Of a stretch of DNA of 64,000 bases, positions 24,152 through 34,911 are shown in pieces; positions within the stretch are counted from its first letter, which is position 1; each line of letters starts with the position of its first letter. This stretch comes from Malus domestica. Taxonomy: Eukaryota; Streptophyta; Magnoliopsida; Rosales; Rosaceae. Location of the stretch: the NCBI RefSeq assembly GCF_042453785.1, contig NC_091669.1, positions 10,676,501 through 10,740,500 on the forward strand, in the 5' to 3' direction. The position numbers and the translations under genes were made by a program. The notes under the pieces were generated by a model. The model was not told where the DNA came from. It ran no database searches and saw only the letters and a program-made list of their open reading frames with translations.

Positions 24152-27100
24152 TCACTGAGTGGGATCGGCTATATGAATCTTAGAACGCCATTGTGCTCGG
24201 TCCTGTGTCATGTCCTTCGTTAGATCCAAGTACTCTAAGTCTTTTCTTAGAGTCTCTTCCAAAGTTTTCCTAGGTCTTCCTCTACCCCTTCGGCCCTGAA
24301 CCTCTGTCCCATAGTCGCATCTTCTAATCGGAGCGTCAGTAGGCCTTCTTTGCACATGTCCAAACCACCGTAACCGATTTTCTCTCATCTTTCCTTCAAT
24401 TTCGGCTACTCCTACTTTACCCCGGATATCCTCATTCCTAATCTTATCCTTTCTCGTGTGCCCACACATCCAACGAAGCATCCTCATCTCCGCTACACCC
24501 ATTTTGTGTACGTGTTGATGCTTCACCGCCCAACATTCTGTGCCATATAGCATCGCCGGCCTTATTGCCGTCCTATAAAATTTTCCCTTGAGCTTCAGTG
24601 GCATACGGCGATCACACAACACGCCAGCTGCACTCTTCCACTTCATCCATCCAGCTTGTATTCTATGGTTGAGATCTCCATCTAATTCTCCGTTCTTTTG
24701 CAAGATAGATCCTAGGTAACGAAAACGGTCGCTCTTTGGTATTTCTTGATCTCCGATCCTCACCCCTAACTCGTTTTGGCCTCCATCTGCACTGAACTTG
24801 CACTCCATATATTCTGTCTTTGATCGGCTTAGGCGAAGACCTTTAGATTCCAACACTTCTCTCCAAAGGTTAAGCTTTGCATTTACCCCTTCCTGAGTTT
24901 CATCTATCAACACTATATCGTCTGCGAAAAGCATACACCAAGGAATATCATCTTGAATATGTCCTGTTAACTCATCCATTACCAACGCAAAAAGGTAAGG
25001 ACTTAAGGATGAGCCTTGATGTAATCCTACAGTTATGGGAAAGCTTTCGGTTTGTCCTTCATGAGTTCTTACGGCAGTCTTTGCTCCTTCATACATATCC
25101 TTTATAGCTTGGATATATGCTACTCGTACTCCTTTCTTCTCTAAGATCCTCCAAAGAATGTCTCTTGGGACCCTATCATACGCTTTTTCCAAATCTATAA
25201 AGACCATGTGTAAATCCTTTTTCCCATCTCTATATCTTTCCATCAATCTTCGTAAGAGATAGATTGCCTCCATGGTTGAGCGCCCTGGCATGAACCCGAA
25301 TTGGTTGTCCGAAACCCGTGTCTCTTGCCTCAATCTATGCTCAATGCTCTCTCCCAGAGCTTCATTGTATGACTCATTAACTTAATACCCCTATAGTTCA
25401 TGCAATTTTGTACGTCGCCCTTATTCTTGTAGATAGGCACCAAAGTGCTCGTTCGCCACTCATTTGGCATCTTCTTCGTTTTCAAAATCCTATTGAAAAG
25501 GTCAGTGAGCCATGTTATACCTGTCTCTCCCAAAACTTTCCACACTTCGATTGGTATATCGTCTGGGCCTATTGCTTTTCTATGCTTCATCTTCTTCAAA
25601 GCTACCACCACTTCTTCCTTCCGGATTCGACGATAAAAAGAGTAGTTTCTACACTCTTCTGAGTTACTCAACTCCCCTAAAGAAGCACTCCTTTCATGTC
25701 CTTCATTGAAAAGATTATGAAAATAACCTCTCCATCTGTCTTTAACCGCGTTCTCTGTAGCAAGAACCTTTCCATCCTCATCCTTGATGCACCTCACTTG
25801 GTTTAGGTCCCTTGTCTTCTTTTCCCTTGCTCTAGCTAGTTTATAGATATCCAACTCTCCTTCTTTGGTATCTAGTCGTTTATACATATCGTCGTAAGCC
25901 GCTAACTTAGCTTCTCTGACCGCTTTCTTCGCCTCTTGCTTCGCTTTTCTATACCTTTCACCATTTTCATCGGTCCTCTCCTTGTATAAGGCTTTACAAC
26001 ATTCCTTCTTAGCCTTCACCTTTGTTTGTACCTCCTCATTCCACCACCAAGATTCCTTTTGGTGTGGGGCAAAGCCCTTGGACTCTCCTAATACCTCTTT
26101 TGCTACTTTTCGGATACAACTAGCCATGGAATCCCACATTTGGCTAGCTTCCCCCTCTCTATCCCACACACATTGGGTGATTACCTTCTCTTTGAAAATG
26201 GCTTGTTTTTCTTCTTTTAGATTCCACCATCTAGTCCTTGGGCACTTCCAAGTCTTGTTCTTTTGTCTCCCTCTTTTGATATGTACATCCATCACCAACA
26301 AGCGATGTTGATTAGCCACGCTCTCTCCTGGTATAACTTTGCAATCCTTACAAGTTATACGATCCCCTTTCCTCATTAGAAGAAAATCTATTTGTGTTTT
26401 TGACGACCCACTCTTGTAGGTGATCACATGTTCTTCTCTCTTCTTAAAGAAGGTGTTGGCTAAGAAGAGATCATATGCCATTGCAAAATCCAAGATAGCT
26501 TCCCCATCCTCGTTTCTCTCTCCAAAACCATGGCCACCATGAAAACCTCCATAGTTGCCTGTCTCCCTGCCCACGTGTCCATTTAGATCTCCTCCTATAA
26601 ATAACTTCTCCGTCTGAGCAATTCCTTGCACCAAGTCTCCAAGGTCTTCCCAAAATTTCTCCTTCGAACTCGTATCCAACCCTACTTGAGGTGCGTACGC
26701 ACTAATCACATTGATAAGTTCTTGTCCTATTACAATCTTGATTGCCATGATTCTATCTCCTACCCTCTTGACATCTACAACATCTTGTGTCAAGGTCTTG
26801 TCCACGATGATGCCAACACCGTTTCTCGTTTTATTTGTGCCCGAATACCAAAGTTTAAACCCTGAGTTTTCTAGATCCTTTGCCTTACTACCAACCCACT
26901 TAGTTTCTTGTAGGCACATAATATTTATCCTTCTCCTCACCATAACTTCCACTACTTCCATAGATTTTCCCGTTAAGGTTCCTATATTCCACGTTCCTAA
27001 ACGCATTTTGCTCTCTTGAACTCTACCCTTCTGTCCTAGCTTCTTCACCCTCCCCCGTCTAATAGGATCAAAGTACTTCTTTTGTGTGTCCCGTGTAAAG

Positions 27101-27309
27101 TTGATAGGAGCATATGCTCCCAAACAACTTTGAGTGGAGTCGTTCGAAAAGAAGTTTCTACGGCCCCCTTGCTCATTTAACACTGCATCCGGGTGCCGAT
27201 GGAGATACAGCGACCCTTGCTCACTTATCACTGTGCTCGGGCCACACAGCGCGCCACTTACGGGTGACGCCCTAGCTTTAGCGCGATTTTGTTCTGGATT
27301 CATTTTCAT
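24152..27309 (-). pseudogene. RTE-clade LINE ORF: endonuclease plus reverse transcriptase, one frameshift
   Basis: Two abutting frames make up one LINE protein. The first (27309-25330, 659 aa) has an N-terminal extension. Its APE-type endonuclease carries TWNIGTLTG, CLQETKW, GGDLNGHVG and a closing NQHRLLVMDV. The start of the reverse transcriptase follows (AIGPDDIPIEVWK, LVPIYKNKGD). The second (25333-24152, 393 aa) has the remaining RT motifs: [37 protein letters not shown] and the catalytic FADD in [10 protein letters not shown]. It ends with the [14 protein letters not shown] tail usual in plant RTE elements. A one-base loss near 25345 separates them, so the copy is inactive as read, though otherwise well preserved. 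Its own 3' end is replaced by antisense LTR-type sequence within the last codons. Confidence 0.9.
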
Positions 27310-27416
27310 AAGGATTCGACGTGATCATGGAGTGCCGGCTGTCGACTACCTGACGCCCTCCCCCTCCTCCTTTATCCGGGCTTGGGACCGGCAATGTAAA
27401 ATTACATAGGCGGAGA
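27310..27416 (-). other. 5' untranslated end of the RTE LINE
   Basis: About 107 bases between the first Met and the 5' edge of the insertion, including GTCAGGTAGTCGACAGCCGG on the minus strand. Followed directly by the right-hand target-site duplication, so the LINE 5' end appears complete. Confidence 0.75.
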
Positions 27417-30400
27417 TGTGTTAGAGAAGTCAAATAAAAGAAAATCAGTGTACCTTAGGAAGTCATATTGAATGGGCAGATAGTAGATACCAGCCTTACA
27501 AACATAGGTGACGTGAGTGATCTAAAGCTAAGTAACAAATTCAACCATAGCCAATTAGTCAGCAAAGCCACATAAATATTGCTTATAATAGCCTTCATGG
27601 GGAGACACAGCACAAAACATTAAGATTTTCAAGAGTTCTAAGTGGATCAACCATTATAATACGACAATACGAGTCACCCACGAGTAAGCCAAATGGAAGA
27701 AAATAAACTACTCGTGCAGGGTATTCCATGAAGATCAAAGTATCATTAACTAAGCATGGCCATGCGCAACACTATATACAGAAATCATGCTTTTTTAACT
27801 GACCTGAATATATGTATGAGGCGTCTTTGAGATGGCAGCTTATTAACTTGCTATGGCTCAACCGCTAGTGTCCAAAGTTCACTCTCAAAGACCATGGGGA
27901 CAGATTTAAGCGCCATCTAAAAAGAATATAACTTAGACAACTGCTGACCCGCACCAAAAGCTAAATTAGCAAGAAAGTAGATTCCAGCTGCAGATACAAA
28001 CATCACGATACATCACATAAACCTAAGATGAAGCTAAACTCAATAAAAAGACATGCCCACTGACTTGCCAGAAACCAGCCAGTCTAGTTTTAGGAAAATT
28101 CACCCTTTTAATCCAGTCCTTAACTATGTATTTTTAGGAATCTTGAGAAAATGCATATCATAGACGATTAAAGTTGGATCGACAATCACAAACGATAAAC
28201 TTACATGAAGGGCAGTTTTCCATGGATAGATAGTTCTTGTTATGATCCTGCAAAGGAGTTGTGGATGCTGCAATGCGAGCATCGAATGGTGGATAATTTG
28301 CATGCAGACTTGTCAAAATAGTTTACCACATTGAATGACACCACAAGCTGGGAAAAGATCTTTTTTCAAGAATTCTTCATCAGTCATAAGGTTCCAAGAT
28401 TGCATCTAAGGAAGAATTGAGAGAAGGCCTATAACCAGTATCTTTCATCTTCACAGTCAATTCCTCCAATATATCATATATCTCATCACCCTGAGGATGG
28501 TTTTGGTCCCTAGATGTGAAACAGTTCAAAAAACCGCTAATATCAATCCAACTACATCCAGTCTCCTTCCTCAAACCCTTTTCCCTCATTTGTTTCCTCA
28601 CATTATCCACGTTTTCCCACTTGCCTTCCTCGGCATACATATTTGAGAGTAAAACATGGTAGCCCGTTTTGCCATTTGCTGCCTCTAGTTCAAGCAATTT
28701 CCCAGCAACAATCTTTCCCAATTCAAAATGTTTATGAATTCTGCACGCCCCAAGAAGTGAGCCCCAAATTTCCATCGCATCACCCTCTTCGCCCAACCCT
28801 TTGACAAACTCGTAGGCTTCAACCATTCTCCCAACCCTCCCTAACATGTCTGCTATACAGCAATAGTGTGCCGTTAGTGGTTCAATATTGTATTCCCTTT
28901 TCATTGAATCATATATCGAAAGACCTTCGTTAACCAAACCAGCATAACTGCAGGCAGACAAGACTGCAACAAAGGTTATGGCATCCGGTGCAATGCCAGA
29001 TTTCTGCATTGAGTGAAACAAAGAGAGAGCTCTCTCACCCATTCCATGCTGACCGTAGCCCAGTATCATTGTGGTATATGTGACAGAGTTCTTCTCATGG
29101 GATCCAGCGAAAACATTTTCAGCATAAGTGACTGCACCACATTTGGAATACATGTCAATTAGAGCAGATCCCACGAAGACGTTTTGGTCAAGGTAGTGGC
29201 GGATAGAGAACCCATGGAGTTGCTTACCCATATCTATGTTTCCCACTATATTACAAGCTGGGAGAACCGATGCTAAGGTCACAGCATTTGGGATTAGATT
29301 TTGCTCAAGCATCTGCCTAAAGACAAAGAAAGCTTCTTCAGATAGCCCATTCTGTGTGTACCCAGCAATCATAGAATTCCAAGTAGCCTGATCTCTATCA
29401 CGGCTGTAGTCTTTTTTGAAAACCCGTTCTGCGATCCTTACTGAGCCAGATTTAGCATACATATCGATGAGATAACTGTCCATCCCCTCAAATTGTATGT
29501 CATGCCTAATAAGATAAGCATGAGTCTGCTTTCCAATATCTGGATTTCTAAGATTTGATGAAGCCGAAAGTAGAGCAGTTACAGTTACCGAATCAATCAT
29601 GAACCTTTGCTTTTGCATCTCATAAACAAGCATCAAAGCTTCATCATCTAAACCATTTTGCACGAATGCAGAAATCATCGTATTCCATGAAACAACATCC
29701 CTCTCAGGCATCTTATGAAAAATTTTGAATGACATGTCAACAGAATTGCACCTTGAATACATTACGATAGTCGCATTGAGTAAAATAACGGGCATCAATC
29801 TCAAATGCTTGATGATAAAAGCATGCAGCTGTCCGGCTAATTCCAACTGTTGCATCTGTGAACATGCAGTTAAAACTGATAGGAAAGTCACCTCATCAAG
29901 AATAGCCACTTCTGAGTTTACAGCTTGAAAGAAGAGGTCGATCGCTTCAATAGGACGGTTGTTTTGAACATATGCACCGATCATAGTGTTCCAAATCTCT
30001 GTATTTCTCTCCGAACAATGGTAAAAAATCTTCCTAGCATATTCAAGGCAACCAAGCTCGGCATACATAAATATTGCCGAGCTCACAACAAACAAGTCAG
30101 TCACGTATTCCCCACCCAACCTAAGAAGCATACCGTGTAGAACATTCGCGTTCTTATAGTCTCCCATAGCGGAAAGCGCAGGGAAAACATTGACAAAACT
30201 GACAGCACTCGGTGTTATTCTCATTCCCATCATCATCCTAAACTGCTTCACTGCTTCTGCATATCTTTCGGTTTTAACATACCAAGAAACCAGCGTATTC
30301 CAAGCAACCACATTCCTCTTGCGCATCGTATCAAACACCCTACGCACTAAATCGTACTGTGAATAATGAAAGTCATTATAACAAGCAGAGTACATATTCA

Positions 30401-30680
30401 AAAGCGAATTGCACACAATCCTACTGGGATTCGGAAGACACCGAATAACATGGCAATGCAGGGCTTTACCCATCTTGAAATTGCGCGTGTCCGCGCAGGC
30501 TTTGAGGGTAGAAGAGTAAGTGTAAGGGTCGGCCTTGGTGCCGGGAGAGGCGGATTTCATCTGGGAGTAGAACAAGAGGGCTTCATTGGGCATGTTGTTG
30601 CAGATGAATCCAATGATGATGGTGTTCCAGAGCACGGTGGAGGGGCGAGGCAAAGTGTCGAACAGTTGGCGGGCAAGGTG
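27417..30680. repeat. Segmental duplication, copy 2, right part
   Basis: Continues the match to copy 1 (about 755-3997) after the LINE insertion. Contains the intact PPR gene; homology to copy 1 ends at 30680, about 55 codons inside the PPR frame. Confidence 0.95.
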
Positions 30681-30848
30681 GGGTTGGCCTTCCTGGCAGA
30701 GTTTGCTGAGGCGGGAGCGGATGGTGGGGGTTTTGAGCTTTGGGAGGAGGAGGATTGGGGAGGAGAGGTGGTCCGGGGCGGTGGGTGTGGTGGTTTGAGC
30801 GGTGGGGGAGGGTGTGGAGAGAGGAAGAGGAAGAGCAGAGGAGGCCAT
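28380..30848 (-). CDS. PLS-class PPR RNA-editing factor, AEF1/MPR25-like (822 aa)
   Basis: Single-exon pentatricopeptide-repeat protein. Residues 1 to about 45 are rich in Ala, Ser, Thr and Pro, as in plastid or mitochondrial targeting peptides. From about residue 50 to 720 it is a chain of PPR motifs of the P-L-S pattern, with repeated cores such as VVAWNTLVSWYVKT, EIWNTMIGAYVQN, VVSWNTMISAFVQNG and SVTYTTMILGYGQHG. The C-terminal E domain includes GCSWIDISG; there is no DYW deaminase domain, so it would recruit one in trans. The sequence resembles Arabidopsis At3g22150 (AEF1; rice MPR25) throughout, as I remember it; that protein is known for editing of plastid atpF and mitochondrial nad5. 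The start at MASSALPLP gives the full transit peptide. A broken copy lies at 1719-3997. Confidence 0.9.
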   Translation of the reverse strand: MASSALPLPLSTPSPTAQTTTPTAPDHLSSPILLLPKLKTPTIRSRLSKLCQEGQPHLARQLFDTLPRPSTVLWNTIIIGFICNNMPNEALLFYSQMKSASPGTKADPYTYSSTLKACADTRNFKMGKALHCHVIRCLPNPSRIVCNSLLNMYSACYNDFHYSQYDLVRRVFDTMRKRNVVAWNTLVSWYVKTERYAEAVKQFRMMMGMRITPSAVSFVNVFPALSAMGDYKNANVLHGMLLRLGGEYVTDLFVVSSAIFMYAELGCLEYARKIFYHCSERNTEIWNTMIGAYVQNNRPIEAIDLFFQAVNSEVAILDEVTFLSVLTACSQMQQLELAGQLHAFIIKHLRLMPVILLNATIVMYSRCNSVDMSFKIFHKMPERDVVSWNTMISAFVQNGLDDEALMLVYEMQKQRFMIDSVTVTALLSASSNLRNPDIGKQTHAYLIRHDIQFEGMDSYLIDMYAKSGSVRIAERVFKKDYSRDRDQATWNSMIAGYTQNGLSEEAFFVFRQMLEQNLIPNAVTLASVLPACNIVGNIDMGKQLHGFSIRHYLDQNVFVGSALIDMYSKCGAVTYAENVFAGSHEKNSVTYTTMILGYGQHGMGERALSLFHSMQKSGIAPDAITFVAVLSACSYAGLVNEGLSIYDSMKREYNIEPLTAHYCCIADMLGRVGRMVEAYEFVKGLGEEGDAMEIWGSLLGACRIHKHFELGKIVAGKLLELEAANGKTGYHVLLSNMYAEEGKWENVDNVRKQMREKGLRKETGCSWIDISGFLNCFTSRDQNHPQGDEIYDILEELTVKMKDTGYRPSLNSSLDAILEPYD

Positions 30849-31559
30849 GGCTATGGTGTGTGTGAGTTGCTCTGTTATTTTCCCTCCTAAATTGTGGATT
30901 GGGATTATCCTTTTTTTGGTTGGTTGGTAGTCTGCTAGGCTTCCGTTTCCATGAACTTTTAACTTTCATTTTCCAACCTCTTTGCCCTCTTCACCAAAGT
31001 AAAAAAAAGTGCACGATATGTACCGGATGAATAAATGTGCCTTTAAAAATTAAATATCTATATAGTATAAATGAGTATCAAAATTATTTTAAATTTTAAC
31101 TTACATGCGTTTGCTAAAATATGGGTATCACATCAGAATTATTCTAACATGAGACAATTAAATATGAACAATTTATCTTCTTCAACTAAAGTCAATCAAA
31201 TATAATTTTCCTCTTCAACTAAAATCAAATCACTTGCCAAAGGTTACCAAAGGCAAAAGGTATTGATCTTAATCATAATATTAAAAATATGTTTTAACTT
31301 CAAACAAAATACCCCTAATCAAGTTTAGTACATGTTTGAACTTTTTTTTAACCAAATAGGGACTGATTAGATGAGATTAACTCTTTGATCGTCAACAATA
31401 AAGAAATGACCGTTGCACCTGAACCCCTCCCCATGTCCCCCTCTACTAGTTTTTATTAATAAAAATGAAGAAAAAGAGAACAAACAAGGACTAGGCAAAT
31501 ACCCGCAAAAGAAATATATGTGTAGAATAAAACCCACTTGACGAAGAGGCCATAAGCAA
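30849..31559. other. Upstream region of the PPR gene and AT-rich spacer
   Basis: Holds the probable promoter and leader of the 28380-30848 gene (no convincing TATA box) and AT-rich sequence. No other gene seen. Confidence 0.5.
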
Positions 31560-31840
31560 TTATTCCAATCAACCAACAATTTACCAACAATAGTTAGAGC
31601 CTTAGATAAGAAGTGAAGAACCATAGTGGGATCTGTTTCTATCCAAAGGTGCTTCTATTCACGAACCCAAAAACTACTCGAACCACCTCAATAAGCTAAA
31701 ATTTCTGCAACAATTGGACTCACAAAACTTGTAGTAAAAGAACCAAGAACCTAACCTTCACTTGTACGGAAGACCCTCCAAAACCAGCTCGTCCATTGTT
31801 ACAAGAACCATCAATATTTACTTCAACGCAGCCTGCGGAA
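31560..31840 (-). pseudogene. LINE RNase H-like domain remnant
   Basis: On the minus strand, broken frames give EVNIDGSCNNGRAGFGG (31771-31835) and VLHFLSKALTIVGKLLVDWN (about 31565-31624). These are the start and later part of the RNase H-like (RVT_3) domain found at the end of L1-type plant LINE proteins. Stops and frame changes between them show heavy decay. No reverse transcriptase part is seen nearby. Confidence 0.5.
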
Positions 31841-32083
31841 GCTGCTAGTAAACTGAAACAAAGAAGGTGTCATAGCCAAAAGTGGAGAAACGCCTTGCAA
31901 AGACATAATAGTTAAGGAAGTAGAGATCGATCGCTGACTAGAAAAAGCATACCAAACTAATTCGCGAAAACGATTAGTGAACAAACGTTTCGTAAACACC
32001 AAGGTTACCTCAAGCTCTTCAAACTAGAATTCTAGACTGATTTTGAAAGCTAAACAAGCTTATGGCAGTATTTGGCAAGAAAA

Positions 32084-32283
32084 GGAAAGAGATCCTCTTT
32101 GGATCTCTTCCATTAAGATCACCGAATCAAGTGATCCAGTCCTTGAAATTTGATTCAACAACTAAACCTAAAAACAGGGGCTTTTAAGAGTTATAATACT
32201 TTAGCCGTTGAATCAAATTTTAAGAGTCTGGATCACTTGATCCGGTGGTTTTGATGGAAGAGATCCGAAGATGATATCTTTCC
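32084..32283. mobile_element. Mutator-like MITE, GATCC-rich family, copy 1
   Basis: 200 bp flanked by the perfect 9-base duplication GCAAGAAAA (32075-32083 and 32284-32292). Ends: GGAAAGAGATCCTCTTT at the left and GGAAAGATATCATCT at the right in reverse. The interior folds back, with ATCACCGAATCAAGTGATCC mirrored by GGATCACTTGATCCGGTG. Related in sequence to 37731-37927. Confidence 0.85.
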
Positions 32284-32323
32284 GCAAGAAAAAACCTAAA
32301 AGTGTATGCTTCATAATAGTATT

Positions 32324-32838
32324 TGTTGATGCACAAAATCAGTGAGGACTTTGGTACAACAGAAAGTGTTAAATTTGTGACCTTCGCTAGATTGCTCTGG
32401 TCACTAGTGTGGATAAGTATGCAAATGGATAGGGACAAGGAAGCAAACACAAGATATACGTGGTTCATCCAGATTTGCTACGTCCACGGAGTAGAGGAGT
32501 TCTCATTAATTGTGAAGGGTTTACACAAGTACATAGGTTCAAGTTCTCCTTTAGTGAGTACTAGTGAATGATTTAGTACAAATGACATTAGGAAATATTG
32601 TGAGAGAATGATCTCTATTTATAGAAGAGAGTTTCTAGTTTCATTCTGACATTGACACGTGTCGTGTTGTGATTGGCTTTTGATGTTGACATGTGTCGCG
32701 CTATGATTGGCTTTTGATGTCGACACGTGTCGCGCTGTGATTAGCCTCCTGGTTGGAGGGAAACTCTTCTGGATCGTTGACGGTATAATGTTGACCAGTG
32801 CTCAGTAGTTTCGGGATTGGTCAAGTTTAGTACAAACA
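32324..32838 (+). mobile_element. Solo LTR
   Basis: 515 bp with canonical ends TGTTGATGCAC and TAGTACAAACA, flanked by the 5-base duplication GTATT (32319-32323 and 32839-32843). No internal region, so it is a solo LTR left by recombination. The same LTR family forms the start of the element nested in the LINE at 19890. Superfamily not determined; TGTT...AACA ends are common in plant LTR retrotransposons. Confidence 0.85.
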
Positions 32839-32868
32839 GTATTTGTTTTTGTTAGTTTATGGAAAATT

Positions 32869-33077
32869 TGTTGAAATATCTCACATTGACCGTATCTCTG
32901 TAAAAGAAGAGTTTAAATATCCCAACCCTACTTTAACTAACACTGAGGCATTTTGTGATAAAACTACACACCTAATGGATTGTGTAGGTGGTAATTACCA
33001 AGTTGAGAACAATATCGATGTTATTAGAAGTAGACATTTGGCCTGTCTCTCTAATAATTCTATATGGTATCAGAGCC
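32869..33077 (+). mobile_element. LTR fragment with tRNA-Met-type primer binding site
   Basis: Fossil. An LTR-like stretch beginning TGTTGAAATATC (32869) is followed at 33065 by TGGTATCAGAGCC, the usual initiator-tRNA-Met primer binding site of plant LTR retrotransposons. No coding region follows. Only this 5' part remains. Confidence 0.6.
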
Positions 33078-33231
33078 AAAGAGCGGACCCATAATGTACT
33101 GCCACATGATGGGTGGGTCCCCTTGGCCTTGTGCAATGATGGTGGGTACCTTGGCCTCATGTGTAGGGTGAGTCCATGTAGTTGTCGATATGTCGATCTC
33201 CCACATGTGACCCGCTAAATATGAAGCACTT

Positions 33232-33258
33232 GGATTATTATTATTATTATTATTATTT
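33232..33258. repeat. (TTA)n microsatellite
   Basis: About nine ATT/TTA repeats between LTR and LINE debris. Confidence 0.8.
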
Positions 33259-33289
33259 TGCTTCTAGTTCTTTCTTGTCCTCTTTGATC

Positions 33290-33420
33290 ACTTTGAACTT
33301 GTTGGAAAAAATACATTTCACAATTGCATCACATGGTTTTTTCATTGTTCTCATATATTTCAAGAAGAGAATGCGGTTGCTGACAAGTTAGCAATTTAGG
33401 CCTCCTCTCGCCTATACTTG
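33290..33420 (+). pseudogene. LINE RNase H C-terminal remnant
   Basis: The plus strand reads FQEENAVADKLA-like sequence near 33355-33395, which matches the closing EGNAVADRLA motif of the RNase H-like domain in plant L1-type LINEs. It is short and broken, and on the opposite strand to the remnant at 31560-31840, so it is a separate insertion or an inverted piece. Confidence 0.4.
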
Positions 33421-33734
33421 TTTAGCATGTGACTCCACCTCTAGAGACTTTTCCTTTTCTGCATTGGAATTTTTTGAGTATGCCGGCCTACAAATTTGTC
33501 TCCCCTTCTTAGTGGATGATTTTCTTTTCTTTTTTCCTAATCTTTTTGGTTTTTTTTTTTTGCAAGCTCTTACCTTGTAGTTTTTATTTAAAAGAGTTTA
33601 GGCCTTTTGTTCCCCCTATTTGTATTTTTTTTCCCTCCAAAGCGTAAAGTTATATCCCTCTAATTAGGTGAATATTTTTTTTTTGTATCAATAAAATTCT
33701 CTTGTACTTGAGGTTTTCTTTAAAAAGAAAAAAA

Positions 33735-33890
33735 AAAGTTTTAATGAAAAGTCTGCGGTACTATTTACTTTAACGAAAAAACTACATTTTTGCACTAAAA
33801 AGTCAAACCTAGTACTATTTATTTTACCCTTTTTTTTGTCGATATCGTTAAAACTCAAAATTTTCAAATCCTTTCCATTAGTTTTCCTAA
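33735..33890. mobile_element. Short MITE-like repeat, TTTAACGAAAAA family, copy 1
   Basis: Closely related to 39288-39437: both have GTACTATTTACTTTAACGAA-type and CACTAAAAAGTCAA-type blocks and end in CATTAGTTTTCC. Ends are weakly inverted (TTAATGAAAA-like). No coding capacity. Confidence 0.65.
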
Positions 33891-33904
33891 AATAAAAAAG
33901 AGAG

Positions 33905-34010
33905 AGAGAGAACATGAGAATCAGGCGAATTTCAATGAGAATCATCTTCCTTACAAGAACAAGGGGAAAAGCAAATCACATCATCCTTTTGTGGTGGCCT
34001 GCGTACGGAC
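33905..34010. repeat. Dispersed repeat shared with 49870-49975
   Basis: About 100 bases around ACAAGAACAAGGGGAAAAGC and TGTGGTGGCCTGCGTA occur again at 49870-49975. One copy lies about 900 bp upstream of the UGT71K-like gene, the other about 600 bp downstream of a UGT85A gene. Nature unknown. Confidence 0.6.
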
Positions 34011-34384
34011 CACAGCCTGGCCAATTCCTCCTGTAGTCCAATTGGTATTTCATGATAATGTGGTCCAACCGAAGATGAAGTGAAACAACTTGTAGTACAT
34101 GATGCATGAAGTGACGTAAGCAAATGGAGACACTCATTTATGATATGCCATCTATCAAGAATAATTTACATGTTATTAATACACTGACATGTAATATCTT
34201 GAGTTAATAAAATAAAAATACGTAGACAAAAAGCTTCAACATATATATTATTGACACGAGATACTAGCATAGCAATATAATTATGCTACGTAACTCCTTC
34301 TCGGTCTATACCATCCAAGTCCTTGAAGTCTGTAGTAGCTAAAAAAAAAAATAGAAGTTGATCCCGGTCTTCACTGCATGCCTC

Positions 34385-34750
34385 ATATCTATCATTGGGT
34401 ATATTTGTCCCGCTTCGAGGGAAAAAAAAAATCTTGCATATACTTATAAGTAATTGAGTTACTCTTTATTATTGACAATTGATTTTATGATGAAATCTCA
34501 ACTTTCTTCGTAGTATGAAAGCAAGTTGTCCCATGTTAAAGCCCAGTGACCACACATCCATATCTCTCGACTTGTGTTGTCTACGAGTTAGACCTGAAAA
34601 TTCTCCACACGTGAGAGATGTGTTGAGAGTTAACCCTCTCAATCCCATATTAGGGAAATAATGGACCTTGCATATGCTTATAAATAATTAACCTACTTCT
34701 TATATTGCTAATTGATTTTATGGTAAAATCCCAACTCTCTTCAATTTGTC
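34385..34750. repeat. Two LTR-like blocks upstream of the UGT71K-like gene
   Basis: Bases about 34404-34507 and 34590-34745 share a CTTGCATATACTTATAAGTA-type block followed by an ATTGATTTTATG-type block and an AAATCTCAACT-type block. A third copy is at about 36880-37045, upstream of the truncated duplicate at 37152. The sequence around TGTTGAGAGTTAACCCTC looks like fossil LTR ends. Between 34011 and 34385 nothing is seen. Confidence 0.5.
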
Positions 34751-34911
34751 ATTCTCTTTCTAAATATTTACATTTTTTTCTCTTCATATGTAAATTGTCC
34801 ATACCATAAAATAGACGTTCCTTCGTCCTTCGTCCACACACCACCCCTTCCAAAATTTATATTTAGAAGCGATTAAATTTTTTTGTATCACCTCAGTTGA
34901 TCATACGCACA

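Larger units (their letters stand above)
19890..24155 (+). mobile_element. LTR-type non-autonomous retroelement fossil (LARD-like), nested in the LINE
   Basis: Fossil LTR kin, incomplete at both ends. Parts: about 460 bp of LTR (about 19890-20352) of the same family as the solo LTR at 32324-32838. Then comes an internal region with repeated intron-like blocks (20400-21050), arrays of a CTTCGATTT-containing repeat (21330-23060), and one open frame (23217-23891). No second LTR and no gag-pol is seen, so it looks like a large non-autonomous derivative. Its sense strand is opposite to that of the surrounding LINE. The host insertion is recent (identical target duplications). Confidence 0.65.
19265..27416 (-). 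mobile_element. Chimaeric RTE-type LINE insertion, 8.15 kb
   Basis: Flanked by a perfect 17-bp target-site duplication, TGTGTTAGAGAAGTCAA, at 19248-19264 and 27417-27433. The unduplicated site is present in the other segmental copy near 755-773. Read on the minus strand it has a LINE 5' end and ORF (27416 to about 24152), about 4.2 kb of an unrelated LTR-type element in antisense (about 24155 to 19890), and a second, 5'-truncated LINE 3' end (about 19889 to 19265) closing with a (TTG)n tail. Such a tail and the CCCACTTAGTGGG motif before it are typical of plant RTE LINEs. The roughly 590-bp last part of the LINE thus occurs twice, at 19311-19890 and 24161-24740. One pair of target duplications around the whole points to a single integration. 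Confidence 0.9.

Noticed and set aside
30366-30969. Plus-strand 174-codon frame and minus-strand 128-codon frame over the PPR 5' end
   Set aside because: They overlap the clear transit-peptide and first PPR codons of the 28380-30848 gene and have low-complexity composition.
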